From Prosopocoilus inquinatus (lineage: Eukaryota; Arthropoda; Insecta; Coleoptera; Lucanidae): DNA of 64,000 bases. The notes beneath the pieces are model-generated. The model did no database searches, was not told the origin of the DNA, and saw only the letters and a list, made by a program, of their open reading frames with translations. Made by a program: the position numbers and the translations under genes. The DNA lies in contig CM069872.1 of NCBI GenBank assembly GCA_036172665.1, positions 56,778,101 through 56,842,100 on the forward strand, written 5' to 3'. Positions 1 through 11,800 of the stretch are shown here, one piece after another (positions within the stretch are counted from its first letter, which is position 1; each line of letters starts with the position of its first letter).

Positions 1-250
1 GTCGCTGAACGCAGCCGCAATTACGCACGTCAAGTTTTCATCTCATTTAAATTGAATGCAACGCAAAAAAAAAAAATTCACAAAAAAGAGGCATAGTTTA
101 AGATCAGCGTGGGCTGCGTTCAGCCGACGTTAGCCGTCTCTCTCTCCGCCATTCTTATTTTTCACAGAGGCGAGCGCTTAATCATCGCTGAACGTGTAAA
201 TGCGCTTACGCCTTACGATCCGATCCATTTCTAATTCCTTTCTTTGAAAA
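1..250. repeat. CGTTCAGC-core repeat, first block
   Basis: The stretch has copies of GCTGAACG (near 5 and 186) and GCGTTCAGC (near 117) in opposite orientations, the same core that fills 1950-2760. It looks like a pair of decayed hairpin-type repeat units. No gene is visible. Confidence 0.5.
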
Positions 251-1850
251 CAGTCAGCTATCAAAGTCAAAATTTTTGACAGATTAACTTTAAATAACTT
301 GACAGTTGACAGGTAGTCTCTTTTCGCGTGTCCGCTTTCTTTCTGTCTGTAATACATTCCGTCTGTTTTAAATACTTTGAATGACGTTTTAAATACTTTT
401 TTAAAAGAACTTTCTTTTCAATAATTGACATAAAAAAAACACGGATTGATTTGTTGAAGTTTGACAGTTGACTTGAACTTTCTTTTAGATTTATAACCAG
501 TTCCGAACGTTCAAAACCAATTTTTAAATTCTCAGGAGAGATTTCTCTTAAAGAACGGGCGGTCAAAACAAAATTGTTGACAGATGATTTACCTTAACTT
601 TGACAGTTGATGGTCTGAGACAGTTACTGACTTTTTATGTCTATAATCCTCTCGGTCTACTAAAGATACGTTTTTTTTAATACGGACGGGAACTTTTCTA
701 AAATAATTGTCAAAACAGACAGATGGATTGATTTGGAAATTTGACAGTTGAGTATCCGAAACAATAGACAATTTCTTGCTGACATTTATTTTTAAATCTA
801 TGACTCATTCTGCATGTTGAAGACAATTTTTAAACAATCTTCAGGGGGACTTTCTTTTAAAGTACGGTCACTGTCAAAAATTTTGACACGTTAACCTGAA
901 ATTTGACAGTTGATAGTCTTAGATGGTCGGAGTTACCGTTTGACCACTTCCTCTCTGTCTGTAATCCATTCCATCTGCTGAAAATAACTTTGATCACTTA
1001 GAAGCAGTTTCTTTTAAATAATTACCAAAATAGACAGACTTAAAATTTGACAGTTGACGCTCGAAGACACTAAATTTTCCTCTTGCTAACATTTTTTTCC
1101 TAATCTGCAGCACATTTCGCATGTTCGATACGATTTGTGGAAATATTTTGACGGATTTTCTTTCAAAAAGCGCCGCGCCGGCTGTCAAAACAAAATTTTC
1201 GACAGATTAACCTTAAATGACAGTTGACGACGGTCTTCGGCAATCGACCTGTTTTCTTTTACCCACTTTCTCTTCATCTGCAGGCCATTCCGTCCGCTGA
1301 AAATATTTTTCCGATTTTAAGTAGCCAGCTGTCAAAACGACAAAATCTTTGACAGTTGACAATTGGAAGTAGTAAACTGTTTTTAACCTGTTGTTCACAC
1401 TCTACGTTTAAAAAGCAATTTTTATAATCGTCAGGATGACTTTCTGTTAAATAGTCAACTGTCAAAACAACAACAATAGTTGACAGGTTAACCATAAATT
1501 TGGCAGTCGGCGGTCTTAAGCAGTTCGCTTTTTGTTTTGCTCACTTTTTTCTTGTCCGCAATCCATTATTACATCCGCTCAAAATAATAATTTTTAGATG
1601 CGAAATGGGAATTTCTTTTTTATTAAACAACTGTCAAGCACAATGACTTGAAATTTGACAGGTGACCGCCTGAATGAGTGCACGCCAACTTTTATACATC
1701 CACTCTGTATGTTGAAAACAATTTTTTGTAATCTTCAGGAGGACTTTCTTTTATTAAAAAACAACAACGTTTTTGACAGGTTGACAACAATAATATTTTT
1801 GACAGGTCGATAGTTAATGGTTTATATGGCCGGCTTCTCCTTTTCCTCAC
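250..1850 (-). repeat. Degenerate tandem array with core TTTGACAGTTGA
   Basis: TTTGACAGTTGA or a close variant recurs many times, roughly every 100-180 bases (for example near 461, 600, 741, 903, 1047, 1350 and 1655). It is accompanied by recurrent pieces such as TTTCTTTTAAA and CTGTCAAAACA. The bases between cores are strongly diverged, so this is an old tandem array. Short reading frames through it have no protein-like features. The reverse complement of the core is the CTGTCAAA core of the blocks at 3.8 and 8.9 kb. Confidence 0.65.
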
Positions 1851-1949
1851 TTTCTTTGTTGTTTCGGATCAATTTCATCCATTTTTTTTGTTTGGAAAAA
1901 CAGTTTGAAAGCAGTACTCTCCACCGCTTTCTTTGCAGGGTGATAGCAC

Positions 1950-2760
1950 TTGTAGTTGTCGCTGAACGCAGCCACAGTTTCGTTTTTTAAAATTCCGCTG
2001 TTGAAATGCGCAAGAGAAAATTCTGCCCGCGACGTGAACAGCGTTCAGCGGCAGATAGCGATTACTTTCTTCTTCCAGTTTTGCAGAGGAGTGCATTTAA
2101 TTGTCGCTGAACGCAGTTTTGCGATTCCGTTACATTTTCATCTCATTTAAACGAGCAGGTGGAACGCAAACGGCAAATTAATTTAGAGAAGAAAAAGTGA
2201 ATAATAAAATTGCGTTTAGCCAATTCAAGAGCGCTCAATTGTCACTGAACGCAGTTTTACGATTCCGCTACATTTTCATCTCATTTAAATAAGCAGGTGG
2301 AACGCAAATGGGAAATTTCTTCAGCAAAACAAAATTCACGCTTCATTTTTATTATCGACATAGTGTGCGTTCAGCCAATCCAAGAGCGCTCACTCGTCGT
2401 AGTTTTACGATTCCGTTATATTTTCATCTCATTTAAACAAGCAGGTGGAACGCAAATGGGAAATTTCTTCGGCAAAACAAAATTCACGCGTCATTTAGTA
2501 TCGGTATAGTGTGCGTTCAGCCAATCCACGAGTGCTTAATTGTGGCTGAACGCAACTACGCATCCAGGCGAGTTCCGTGAGGTGCGTTCAGCCAATCCAA
2601 GAGTGCTTAATTGTGGTTGGACGGCAACTTTGCATGCAGGCGAGTTTCGTGAGGTGCGTTCAGCCAATTCAAGAGCGCTGAGCGCAGCTCCGTGCACGAG
2701 CGAGTTTTGCGTAGTTCGACATGAAAATGTCAGTTTCCTCGCCTCGTTTGAATTAGCTGC
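1950..2760. repeat. CGTTCAGC tandem repeats with hairpin units
   Basis: Units containing GCTGAACGCAG, ACGATTCCG, CATCTCATTTAAA, GCAGGTGGAACGCAAA and GCGTTCAGCCAATCCAAGAG repeat about every 140-160 bases. One clean hairpin lies at 2512-2554, where TGCGTTCAGCC is matched by GGCTGAACGCA. The units look like small inverted-repeat elements that have been amplified in tandem. The GCGTTCAG sequence also forms the ends of the MITE at 16803-16920. Confidence 0.65.
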
Positions 2761-3790
2761 GAGCGCTTTCGACGAACAATGATGGGATTGTCTTTCCTTC
2801 CAGCCCGGAAACCGGGTCAATTACACGCAGCTGATTTAATTGCGCCGGTAATGAGCGGGATACGACCCGATCTTTAAGTCGCCTGACTGACCCAGATTCT
2901 TCGTTTGCAAAATGTTTGTTGTTACCGCAACAGCGGATTAGCATAACGCTCGAATAACACACATGAATCGCGCTTGTTTGCGTGTTTAATGTTACACTGT
3001 TACGTCGAGGTTGATTATGCAATATGACCTACTATTAGTTGAGAGTCGAAGACTCTTCGTTCAAGCGAAACGTTACGTATGCAAAAAAAGTGGGCAATTG
3101 TTTTATTGTGGGTGGGGAAAAAGTAAAGTACTTTTGCATCCTAGATTAGACAATAAAAGTATCTCTCAGTTTCTTCGCCCGTTAATTAATATCATAAACA
3201 ACTGCGGCCTCAACGCACCCCCTTGCGCTAACACTTTCCATTTCGTCGTTCTTACATTTTTGCTTGCGCTGCTTGCCAGAGTCGAATCTTTGCAATGATT
3301 GGCATTTGCGTATTCCAACGGCCATGAGGAGCAGTTCCATTTCGAATTGGAACGCGGAACGGCCCCCGGCAAAAAAAAAACGTTTCCTACGTGCCCCCAC
3401 CGATAAATATCTCGGTCGCCGCTTATGGCGAACAAAGGAATTAAAATTGCTAATAAAACGGCGCGGCGCGTCTGACCTTCGGCGAGCCACCGCCGCCGCG
3501 GACGTAAATTATTAAATGTCAGGCGGCGTAAAAGTCCCCCGCGAATCGATTGCTCCTTCAAGTGGGTATTTTGCGTGGGAAAAGGGGGCGAACGCCCCCC
3601 CACACCCGCCGCCCCTTTTCGCCGTACGAAGTTTCCGAGAAAAATTATTAGTCGGTACGAAATCAGAACTTACTTTAATTGCAACCGCGCAATCGGGGAA
3701 AGTTCACGAAAATTACGACAAAAATAGAAAGGTTTCGAAGAAGGATAAGTTCCGTGATTCATCAACGAAACTTCTTGACCTTCGTTCTTA
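2760..3790. other. Non-repetitive spacer, no gene recognised
   Basis: About 1 kb without an obvious repeat core. It includes a GC-richer stretch at about 3340-3620. The reading frames are short, lack a coding signature on either strand, and match nothing I recognise. It could hold the promoter and first non-coding exon of the gene that begins coding at 5783, but no element decides this. Confidence 0.35.
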
Positions 3791-5700
3791 AAGTGCAACT
3801 GTCAAAATCGAGTATCGTTGGATCTATCAAATTATAGGGATTTTTTTTAAATTTCAAGTTACATATTCCGTGCGTTGGTGAATTTCAGTTTTAAAATGCA
3901 TCTGTCAAACACCTGTCATTGTTACCTGTCTAAGTTCTTGCAGTACAAACACACCGTCTTTCTCTCTCCGTTAAATCTATGCCAAGCACTTTTTTTAATT
4001 TCTAGCTACATATTCCGCGTCGATAATTTTTTGCTGTAAAATGCATCTGTCAAACACCTGTCATTGTTACCTGTCGTCCAAGTTCTTGAGAACAAACACA
4101 TCGACTTCCTCTGTTTAATGTGCGCCAAGCACTTTACTTCCGTCAATTGTTTCATGATTCATAATTTCGTTATTCTCGTCAGAATTCGACCTGTCAAAGT
4201 TGTACGTGCCTATTTGTTGGCGTTCCAAAATTTCCTGTTTATGGTTACTTTGAAATTTGTGAAGAAGAATTTGTTTCATTTGGTGTCGCTTTTTTGTTAT
4301 TGAATAGTTTGACGTTTATTTGTTTTCAAACTTTATTCCTGTCAAAGTTAATTAAGGCAAGTGCCGGATACATATTAAAAAAAATGGGGGAACTATTAAA
4401 ATGTCACTCTCACCCGTAAAGGGTTTTGAGGGGCGAGCGTGCGATTGTTTTACGATTCATAATTTCGTTCTTCGTGTCAGAATTCTACCTGTCAAAGTTG
4501 TAAGGTGTCAATTTGTTGAATTTGCAAAATTCTTTGCTCACGGTTACTTTGAAGTTTGTGAAGGAGAGGGTTTCAAGTTTGAATAATTGAATGATTCGAT
4601 GTGCACAAGTTTTCAAACTTGTTTCCTGTCAAAGTTAAGGCAGTCGCCGGATGCGTATTTAAAAAAAAAAAATGAGGGGGCTATTAAAATGTCACTCTCA
4701 CCCATAAATGGCTTTGAGGGGCGTGTGCGAAGAAGATCTTGAAACAATTTCTTTTCTGGGTGCAAAGCCGAAAGTGTCAATTTGACCTGTCAATTCATTC
4801 CGTCAAAATCGTGCGTTGTTTTCGATTTTTCCTTTTTAATTTAGGTGCGATCCGCCGTTTTGAAATTTGTGTCGTTGCTAGTTCTTGTGCGCAGAATTAT
4901 TATTTTTTAATTCACCTGTCAAAATTGATTGTCATTTGTTGTGGCAGTCAAATTGGTTGCCGCGCTCATTGTTCATTGATATCAAATGAATGAATGGTTT
5001 GTCCATTCTAATAATTTCATCTGTCAGTTTTGTTTCGTTTTATTTTAAATCTACTTTTCCGCTTCACCTGTCAAACTTGTCACTTTTCCTGTTTTTCGCG
5101 TGTCAGGTGATTTTCCTTCATTATTTTCATCACCTTCATCAATTTCTTTTTTTTTTTTTCTTTGAAACTGTAATTACACGTCACCTTTTGTTTCAGTTTT
5201 TTCTGTCAAATGTCAATTTTTTATCTGTCAAAACCATTTTGATATTTTTTTCGTCTGCACTAAAAATAAATAGAAAATTGTTTGTGACGTTTTCCGATTT
5301 CAAAATTTCTTTTGACATTTCCGTCACTATTTGAATGATCGTATTGTGTTCTGCTTTACCTGTCAAACCTGTTATTTTTTCTGTTTCTTGTGCGCCAAGT
5401 GATTTTCCTCCACCATTTCATTTAACGTGTGTCCTTGAGAATCAAATGTCACTTGTCAAAGTCAACTGTCCAACTTGTAATTTTTTTGTTTTCCAATTCG
5501 AGCAGTCAGAGTTAAAGTCTTTTTGTTAAATTCTGTACTTTTGGTTACTTTGAAGTGTAGTTAAGTGACTCCGTTACTTTTTTGTTATTTTTATAGTTTG
5601 ACATTTCTAGGTTTCCTGTCAAAGTCGTCGAATTTACAAAAGTAACCACGTTTTCATATTTTGATTCATACCAGTACATGTTCCGTCCGCGTTCTTTTTG
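3790..5700 (+). repeat. Degenerate array with core CTGTCAAA (left block)
   Basis: ACCTGTCAAA, usually followed by GTTG or TTG, occurs dozens of times in the forward orientation. Larger duplicated pieces are visible, for example around 4321-4440 and 4610-4710, both running from CCTGTCAAAGTTAA to AAAATGTCACTCTCACCC. The block ends just before the splice acceptor at about 5757. It therefore probably lies within a 5-prime UTR intron of the 5783 gene. Confidence 0.65.
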
Positions 5701-5746
5701 GCAAGCGTTTATAACTAACGAGTCGCTCTTAACTGTCAAATTTTCA

Positions 5747-5782
5747 TTTGTTTCAGGTTATTAATTTCCGAATATATCCAAG
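5747..5782 (+). promoter_or_regulatory. Candidate 5-prime UTR splice acceptor and start context
   Basis: A T-rich tract followed by TTTGTTTCAG ends at about 5757, directly upstream of a short untranslated stretch and the start CCAAGATGGCG. This suggests the coding exon is preceded by an untranslated exon further left that I cannot place. The CAAGATGGCG start context also resembles a YY1/Pho-type motif. Confidence 0.45.
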
Positions 5783-8755
5783 ATGGCGTCGTGCAACATC
5801 GCCGCCGCGTCCGAGAACGACCTAATCGACTTCGACGTGGGCTCTCCGGAGATCCCGACGTCCCCCGTCGCCCTCGCCACCGTGGAATGCGAACAAGACA
5901 ACCTCCTCGACTCCGAGCTGCCCGTCCTCGAGCAAAAACTGCAGAAGGCGACGGACCCGCCGCCGATTGCGACGAATCCCGAAGCCAAAACAATCGACGT
6001 CGAAGACATCTTGATCACCATCGACGATGACAATAACGTCGTTCCCGTTAATCCCCATCCGAATATCCTGCTGCACGGAAGCAACAGCGAGATCCTTCTG
6101 GACCTGGAGCTCTGCCTTCCGTCGGAAAACTTGGAGGCCTTAAATGTGCTGATGCAGCTGGACGAGGTCCTGAATGAATGCGGCGAGTTCGCCACCGAAG
6201 ATGTCGTGATGGTCGACGAGGAAAGCATCGAAGACTGCTTGATGGATCTCGACAATTACCTGCGCGCTTTTGACGTCAGCGATGAGTCAGTCAGGGAATT
6301 CGACGATGGAGGAGAACCAGGCGAAAGAGGCAGCTGCGTTTCCTTGCCTGAGGCGGCGGACCTTGCCGAAAATGAATTTGGCTCGGTAAGCACATAAATC
6401 AAAACCGGCTCTTGTTTTTTTTTTTGTTTCGTCAGGTTTAACGACTTGAAATCATTTCTAAATCATAATCATATGGTGGAAGATGGTAAAAACTCGTTTC
6501 CATTTTGAAAACAATTGTTTAAATAGAAAAGGAGAAGACATTCGCTCAAAAACAATTGTTTAAATAGGTCGAAGTCAATTGTTTAAATAGAAAAAGAAAA
6601 GACATTCGCTCAAAAACAATTGTTTAAATAGGTCGAAGTCAATTGTTTAAATAGAAAAAGAAAAGACATTCGCTCAAAAGCAATTGTTTAAACAGGTCGA
6701 AGTCAATTGTTTAAACGGGTCAAAATCAATTGCTTAAACAGGTCAAAGTCAATTGTTTAAACAAATATTTTTATGTGCGTCATTTTTACTGTTGAGACGA
6801 CACCGCCGCGCCGCGCGCCGGCTCTGAAACGATTACTTACTTCTAAGTCAATTGTTCCAGCGAAAATGTCGTTGCATAGATCATTGGTTCTAAGAAGGTT
6901 AAAACAATAGCAAACAGCTTAGAAGAGAGGTCGATTGTTTGTTTGTAGATTATTTGTTCTGAAGAGAGAAAAAAGACAGAAAACGACCGGATTGTCAATT
7001 GTTTGAACAACAAAGATTTGTTTGTGGACGGCTTATTCTATCGAGAGACTCGCTGGCTTGAAAACAATTGCTTAGTTCGAAGTAAGTAAATTGTTTGAAC
7101 AGCGATGATTTGTTCCGAGACATTGAAATTTGATCGTCGATTGTTTTAAGCGCGGCCGCCGCACTTGAAATTCGATCGTCAATTGTTTCGGGAGTCGTCA
7201 AACTGAATCAATCCTGCTTTTTGAATTCGACCGAAGACGGCGTCGACCGACGCAAAATAAAATCGAAATTGAGAAATAACGTCCGATTAGCCTGCGCGAA
7301 ATTTGAGCGTCGGTTGTTTTTAAGAGCCGCCGAACAAGAAATTCGAACGTCAACAATTGTTTCGAGAGACTTCAAACTAAATCAACGTCAAACCAAAAAT
7401 ATCGATTTCGCTTTTAATTCGACCGAAAACAGTATAGATCGATGAAGAATAAAATCGAAATGGACAGATGCCCGATCGTCAATTGTTTTTTAAGAGCCGC
7501 CAAATAAGAAACACGAACGTGAATTGTTTCGAGAGACGTCAAACTCAAAGTCAATTTTTTTTCTTTTAATCCGAAGTACCGAAAACGCTATTGATCAAAG
7601 AAGTGAAACCGAAATTGTTTTTGAAAAACAAACATTCCTTTGTGAATCTCAGTCGGTTGATTTTTTTGATACAAGAAAAAGTTGAATGTGGTTAGTTGAC
7701 TAAAAATCATGTGACATTTGATCAATGGTGGATTGATTTAAAGCAATGTCGATCGGAATAAGCAAAATACGCAAATTAAAAAAAAAATAATAATGTTATT
7801 AGTTTGACATGGATTTGAATTTGATATAAATAGCTGAAGTCGAATCGAAGTACTTCTACAATCAGTTAGTTTAAGTTAGAAATGATACGCTGATGATGTC
7901 AAAACAAATCGAAACGTCGTCCTTTGACTTGCTTCTTTAAATTTGCAGAATTGCGCCGTTGCCAAACTCCCCGAGTTTTCGCCGATTACGTCCAACGGTG
8001 GTGATGCAAGCAATGTCGCCATCAGGTTGTATAAGTCTGAAAGTCTTCGCTTTCCAAAGGTTTTGTTCGAGGGAGGCGATGCGTTGAAGAAGAAGAGGCT
8101 GAGCGCGACCATTGGCGTTCGTCCCCAAAGGGTTCAAGAGTGGAACTGGCTGCAGGAAGTTGCGAACCAGGAGCGTCACGCCCACGCGACCGGCGAATGT
8201 TGCACCGGAAGTGTCGTGGTGGAACCGCAAGCGAGCGGCAGCTGTTTCACGCCGGAAGAGATGGAGGGTGGTAAGCGAGACACGAGGGGGTCGTGGCTGC
8301 GCACGTCCATGCGTCGCGTCCGCCACTTTAGATTGCCCAGCGACTCGACGCCTAGTGAGACGGATAATGCGACCGCCAACGCGTCGTCCATGGACGCCCC
8401 CGTAAACGTGCAGGTGTCGTCGGTGATGACGACGGCGGCGACGCTGCCCGTCGTGAGTGCCGCCGCCCCCAGCGTGCGACCCGTCAGTGCTCCCTCGAGG
8501 CTACCGCATAGTTCTTCCGCCCGCGCAAGATCGAGATCTTCGGAATCTCGACGGATTAGTGTTGTGTCGCATGCCCCAGGGGGCCGTGCCCGGAGCAGTT
8601 CCGCTTCTTCGCGGCGGTCCAGGAGACACAGGAGTCTCTCTTCAAGTGAGTCCAGCCTTGCCTCGAGCGTGGACAGCACCCCCAGTTGCACATCCGCCCC
8701 TACACCGACCATCAACAATCAAGAACAAACGACTACCACCACTACCAGAAGGTAA
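5783..8755 (+). CDS. Unrecognised acidic / RS-rich protein, two coding exons
   Basis: Coding exons are 5783-6385 and 7949-8755, both in phase 0: donor TCG|GTAAGC, acceptor TTTGCAG|AAT, stop TAA at 8753. The product is 469 residues. Residues 1-201 are acidic and leucine-rich, with repeated short Leu/Glu/Asp segments around residues 98-160. The second exon begins with a compact, possibly folded region, then becomes low-complexity: a Ser/Arg-rich tract near the C terminus resembling RS domains, followed by a run of threonines. No signal peptide or membrane segment is seen. The codons are GC-rich, unlike the flanks, which supports real coding. The last codons overlap a good donor (AGAAG|GTAAGT), so continuation into a further exon is possible. 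However, an AATAAA 35 bases downstream and the lack of any coding-like exon before 14.6 kb favour a true end. I do not recognise the family; the RS tract only weakly hints at a nuclear protein. Confidence 0.72.
6500..7560 (+). repeat. CAATTGTTT-core repeats inside the intron of the 5783 gene
   Basis: At 6510-6780 a unit of about 66 bases with two copies of CAATTGTTTAAA and the piece GACATTCGCTC is repeated two to three times almost unchanged. The core CAATTGTTT then continues more sparsely to about 7560, with segments such as CGATCGTCAATTGTTT and GAGACGTCAAACT. ACAATTGT is an inverted pair of the SOX-type ACAAT motif, but the repeat origin is enough to explain it. Confidence 0.65.
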
Positions 8756-8779
8756 GTTAAGAAAAGCGCCAGGTCCGGA

Positions 8780-8800
8780 TTAAAAAAAATAATAATAAAA
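8780..8800 (+). terminator. Candidate polyadenylation signal of the 5783 gene
   Basis: The AT-rich run AATAATAATAAAATTG contains AATAAA about 35 bases after the TAA stop at 8753-8755. This is a plausible short 3-prime UTR. No downstream GU-rich element is obvious. Confidence 0.4.
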
Positions 8801-8879
8801 TTGAATACCAAACGTCACTTTCTTCCAAACAATTTCAAGAAGAAGAATTTAGAATTTGCATTCAATTTTCCCATGTATT

Positions 8880-11800
8880 TACAAAGCCGAAAGCGTCTAT
8901 TTGAGCTGTCACATTATGTCCGTCAAAGTAGGGCGTAGATATCTGTCAAACTTCAGCGCTTCAGAACTTGTGTCGTCATCGGTGTTTGTTCCCCATTTTA
9001 CCCGCAAAATATACGCTATTGTAGTCAAAAAATCTATTGACGTTTGTAAGGCGCTTGTCAAACTTCTTGCCTGTCAAAGTAAAGAAAGGTGCCGGTCGCA
9101 TATTACAAAGGAAAGTGAACACAATTCAAACGTCGCTCTCCACCCCAAAAAAAAAAAAACTCTTTGAGCCTTGAGGAACGCGTACGAAGAAGTTTGAATC
9201 CATTTTTGTCGCGTGTAAAGCCGAATGTGTCAAATCGATCGAACTGTCAAAATTGTGCGATGATTTCGATTCATTTTTAACTCTGCCGTTCTAAATTTGT
9301 GCCGTCTCCAGTTTTTGTCTTCCGATTTTGCTTTGCTTTAAAGTACGCCTGTCAATGTCGACCGCCGTTTAGTGTGCGCCTGTCAAAGTTGCCGCTCGTT
9401 ATCTATTGAATAGTTTTCTTCCTATCGTTAATTTCGAGTTGTGAATTTTATTTGAAATTTCGTCTCTCCTTCACCTGTCAAAGTTTCCTTAATTTTTCCT
9501 TTACCTGTCAAACATTTTTCCTGTCCGGACGATTTCCTGCCTGGCACTATTTCCATTAATTTCCTTGCGACTGTAATTGTCTATTGTCTTTTGTTTCTTT
9601 CAATTTTTTGCCTATCTCAGAATCAAATGTCATTTTTGCCTGTCAAAATCGTTGATATTTTTCGTCTGTGTTGACAATAAATATAATAAATGCTTCTCGT
9701 TTTCTTTTCGTCAGCGTTTGAATGATTGAAATTTGTTTTTTTGATTTCCACCTGTCAAATTTCGTTTGTCACTCGTTTTTTTCTGCGTCATTCCCCTAAA
9801 CGTTCTTGTTTGTTCGTTTAAACTCGGTCGTCTCTATCGTCTTCCTTTTTAACATTCTTTCTGCATCTGTCATATTTAAGTGTCACTCTCGTCAGGGTTT
9901 TGTTACTTGTCGAGCAGTGATTCGTTTGTCGTTTACCTACCGGTGTCACATTCGATTTTATTTAAATTCAATTAAATTTCTTTTCTTTTACAAATTAAGC
10001 TTGTTTTCGTCATTTGTGTTCCGTCTTTTTTATTTTTTTTCTGTGCCTGTCAAAGTTGAACGTCACTTTTTTACTCGTTTAAGTCGCAGTCTTTTGTTAC
10101 TTATCGAAAACGCCAGCAATGTTGATTGGTTTGACGTGTGCTGGTTTTAACCCCGGCTTTCGTTGAATCGCTATTCATTTTCGTCATTTTTTCCGTACCT
10201 GTCAAAGTTGATTGTCACTGTTTTACTCGTTTAAGTCGCAGTCTTTTGTTACTTATCGAAAACGCCAGCAAATTTGATTGGTTCGACGTGTTCGGGTTTT
10301 AACCCCGGCTTCCGTTAAAGCTAAATTAATTTTCATCATTTGTTTCTGTACCTGTCAAAGTTGAATGTCACTTTTGATTTGTTTAAGTCGTAGTTTCCTT
10401 GTTGCTTGTCGAAAACGCCAAAAAGAAAAAAATACCTCGGCTTTCGTCTAGTGAAATTAATGAATTTTTTGTTAAATAATTTTTATATGTCAAAGCTGTC
10501 ACTGTCATTATATTTATGTTTTTTTTTCTTTGTCCTGCGCAATATGTGTGCTTACACACGTCTGTCTTTTATCGATTATATTTCTTATTCGTTCTTAAGA
10601 TTTTTTTCTGTGTCTGTCAAAATCGAATGTCATTCTTTACTTGTCAGAGTTTCAGTTTTATAGTGCCGGTCGTTTTGTTTAGTTTTATTTCTTCGTTCGT
10701 TTATTTTAGTTTTAGGTTTTCCGTTTGCTAAATTTTTCTTCTGACTTTTCTTGTCATATTTGTGTCAAAGTTGCAATCTGTCATACTTTGAAAACGCAAG
10801 TCGACGGTTGGTTTGAAATACGGCCAAGTTTCATTTGTTTTCGTCCTGTTATTTTTTTCTATTTTTTTATCCGCGACAGTCTTTTCTTATTTGACATATT
10901 CGCCTATGAAAAACGAATGTTACGTTTCACGTGTCAAAGTTGCAGTCTTTTTTATTATTATTTTTTTGATTTGAAGAAAACGCAAGCTGATTGGTTTTAC
11001 GCCTTCCGGCGTTAAATTCAGACAAAAAAAAATTCTCTTGTTTTTCGCCTGTCAAAACTTTGCTCGTTTGTTTTGTAAAAATGAAATCTTTTTGTCTTGT
11101 TCGACCTGTCAAAGTTGAATGTCATTTTTTACGTGTTATGAAAATTACACAGTAGTTTTGTTATTTGTTACAAAGACGAAGGGTCGGTTGGTTTGACGTT
11201 TGACGCCGGATTCTTTTTTTTTAATTTCTTTTTGTTTTGTCTGTCCTATTTGTTTGCTTGTGCTTGTCAAATTAACGGTCTGTCAAAAAAACTGTCATTT
11301 TCCTTCGTTTTTAATTACTTAATCGTTCGTTTTTAATTACTTAATTGTTTTGAGGGAGATGGGTATTTGTGATTCGAGAAAGAAAAAAAATTAAAGTAAC
11401 ACGAGTTTAAGGAACTCGCAAGCTCAGCTACGCCTACGCGGATACGTAAATCACGAAACTTAACCGAGCGGACATCCGGTTAACGCACGGATTAATATTC
11501 TGAATGCGAAGGACAAAGAAAGGAGAGCCGCTTACTGGACCGTGTTATCTGAGAAACTTTCGCCGCCGCCGCCGAAATTCGCCGTGATTCAATCAATCGC
11601 CAATTCGCCGCGTCGCACCGCTCTTTACGTTACGCCGCTAGTCTTATTGTTTAAGGCGTCAATAATTTAATGCAAGTTTCTTGTAGAAACGAGCAATCGA
11701 TACCGACTGGATTATTCAGGAACCCCCCGCGGCGGAAAAATCCATAATACTTCTTTGTTTCCAACGGGCGGCGGCGCTGCGCTGAATTTGAAAAGGGCGA

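Noticed and set aside
7886..7930. CTGATGA followed by CGAAACGTCGTC, a possible further hammerhead
   Set aside because: The sequence between the two core parts cannot form stem II and the flanks do not pair as stem I.
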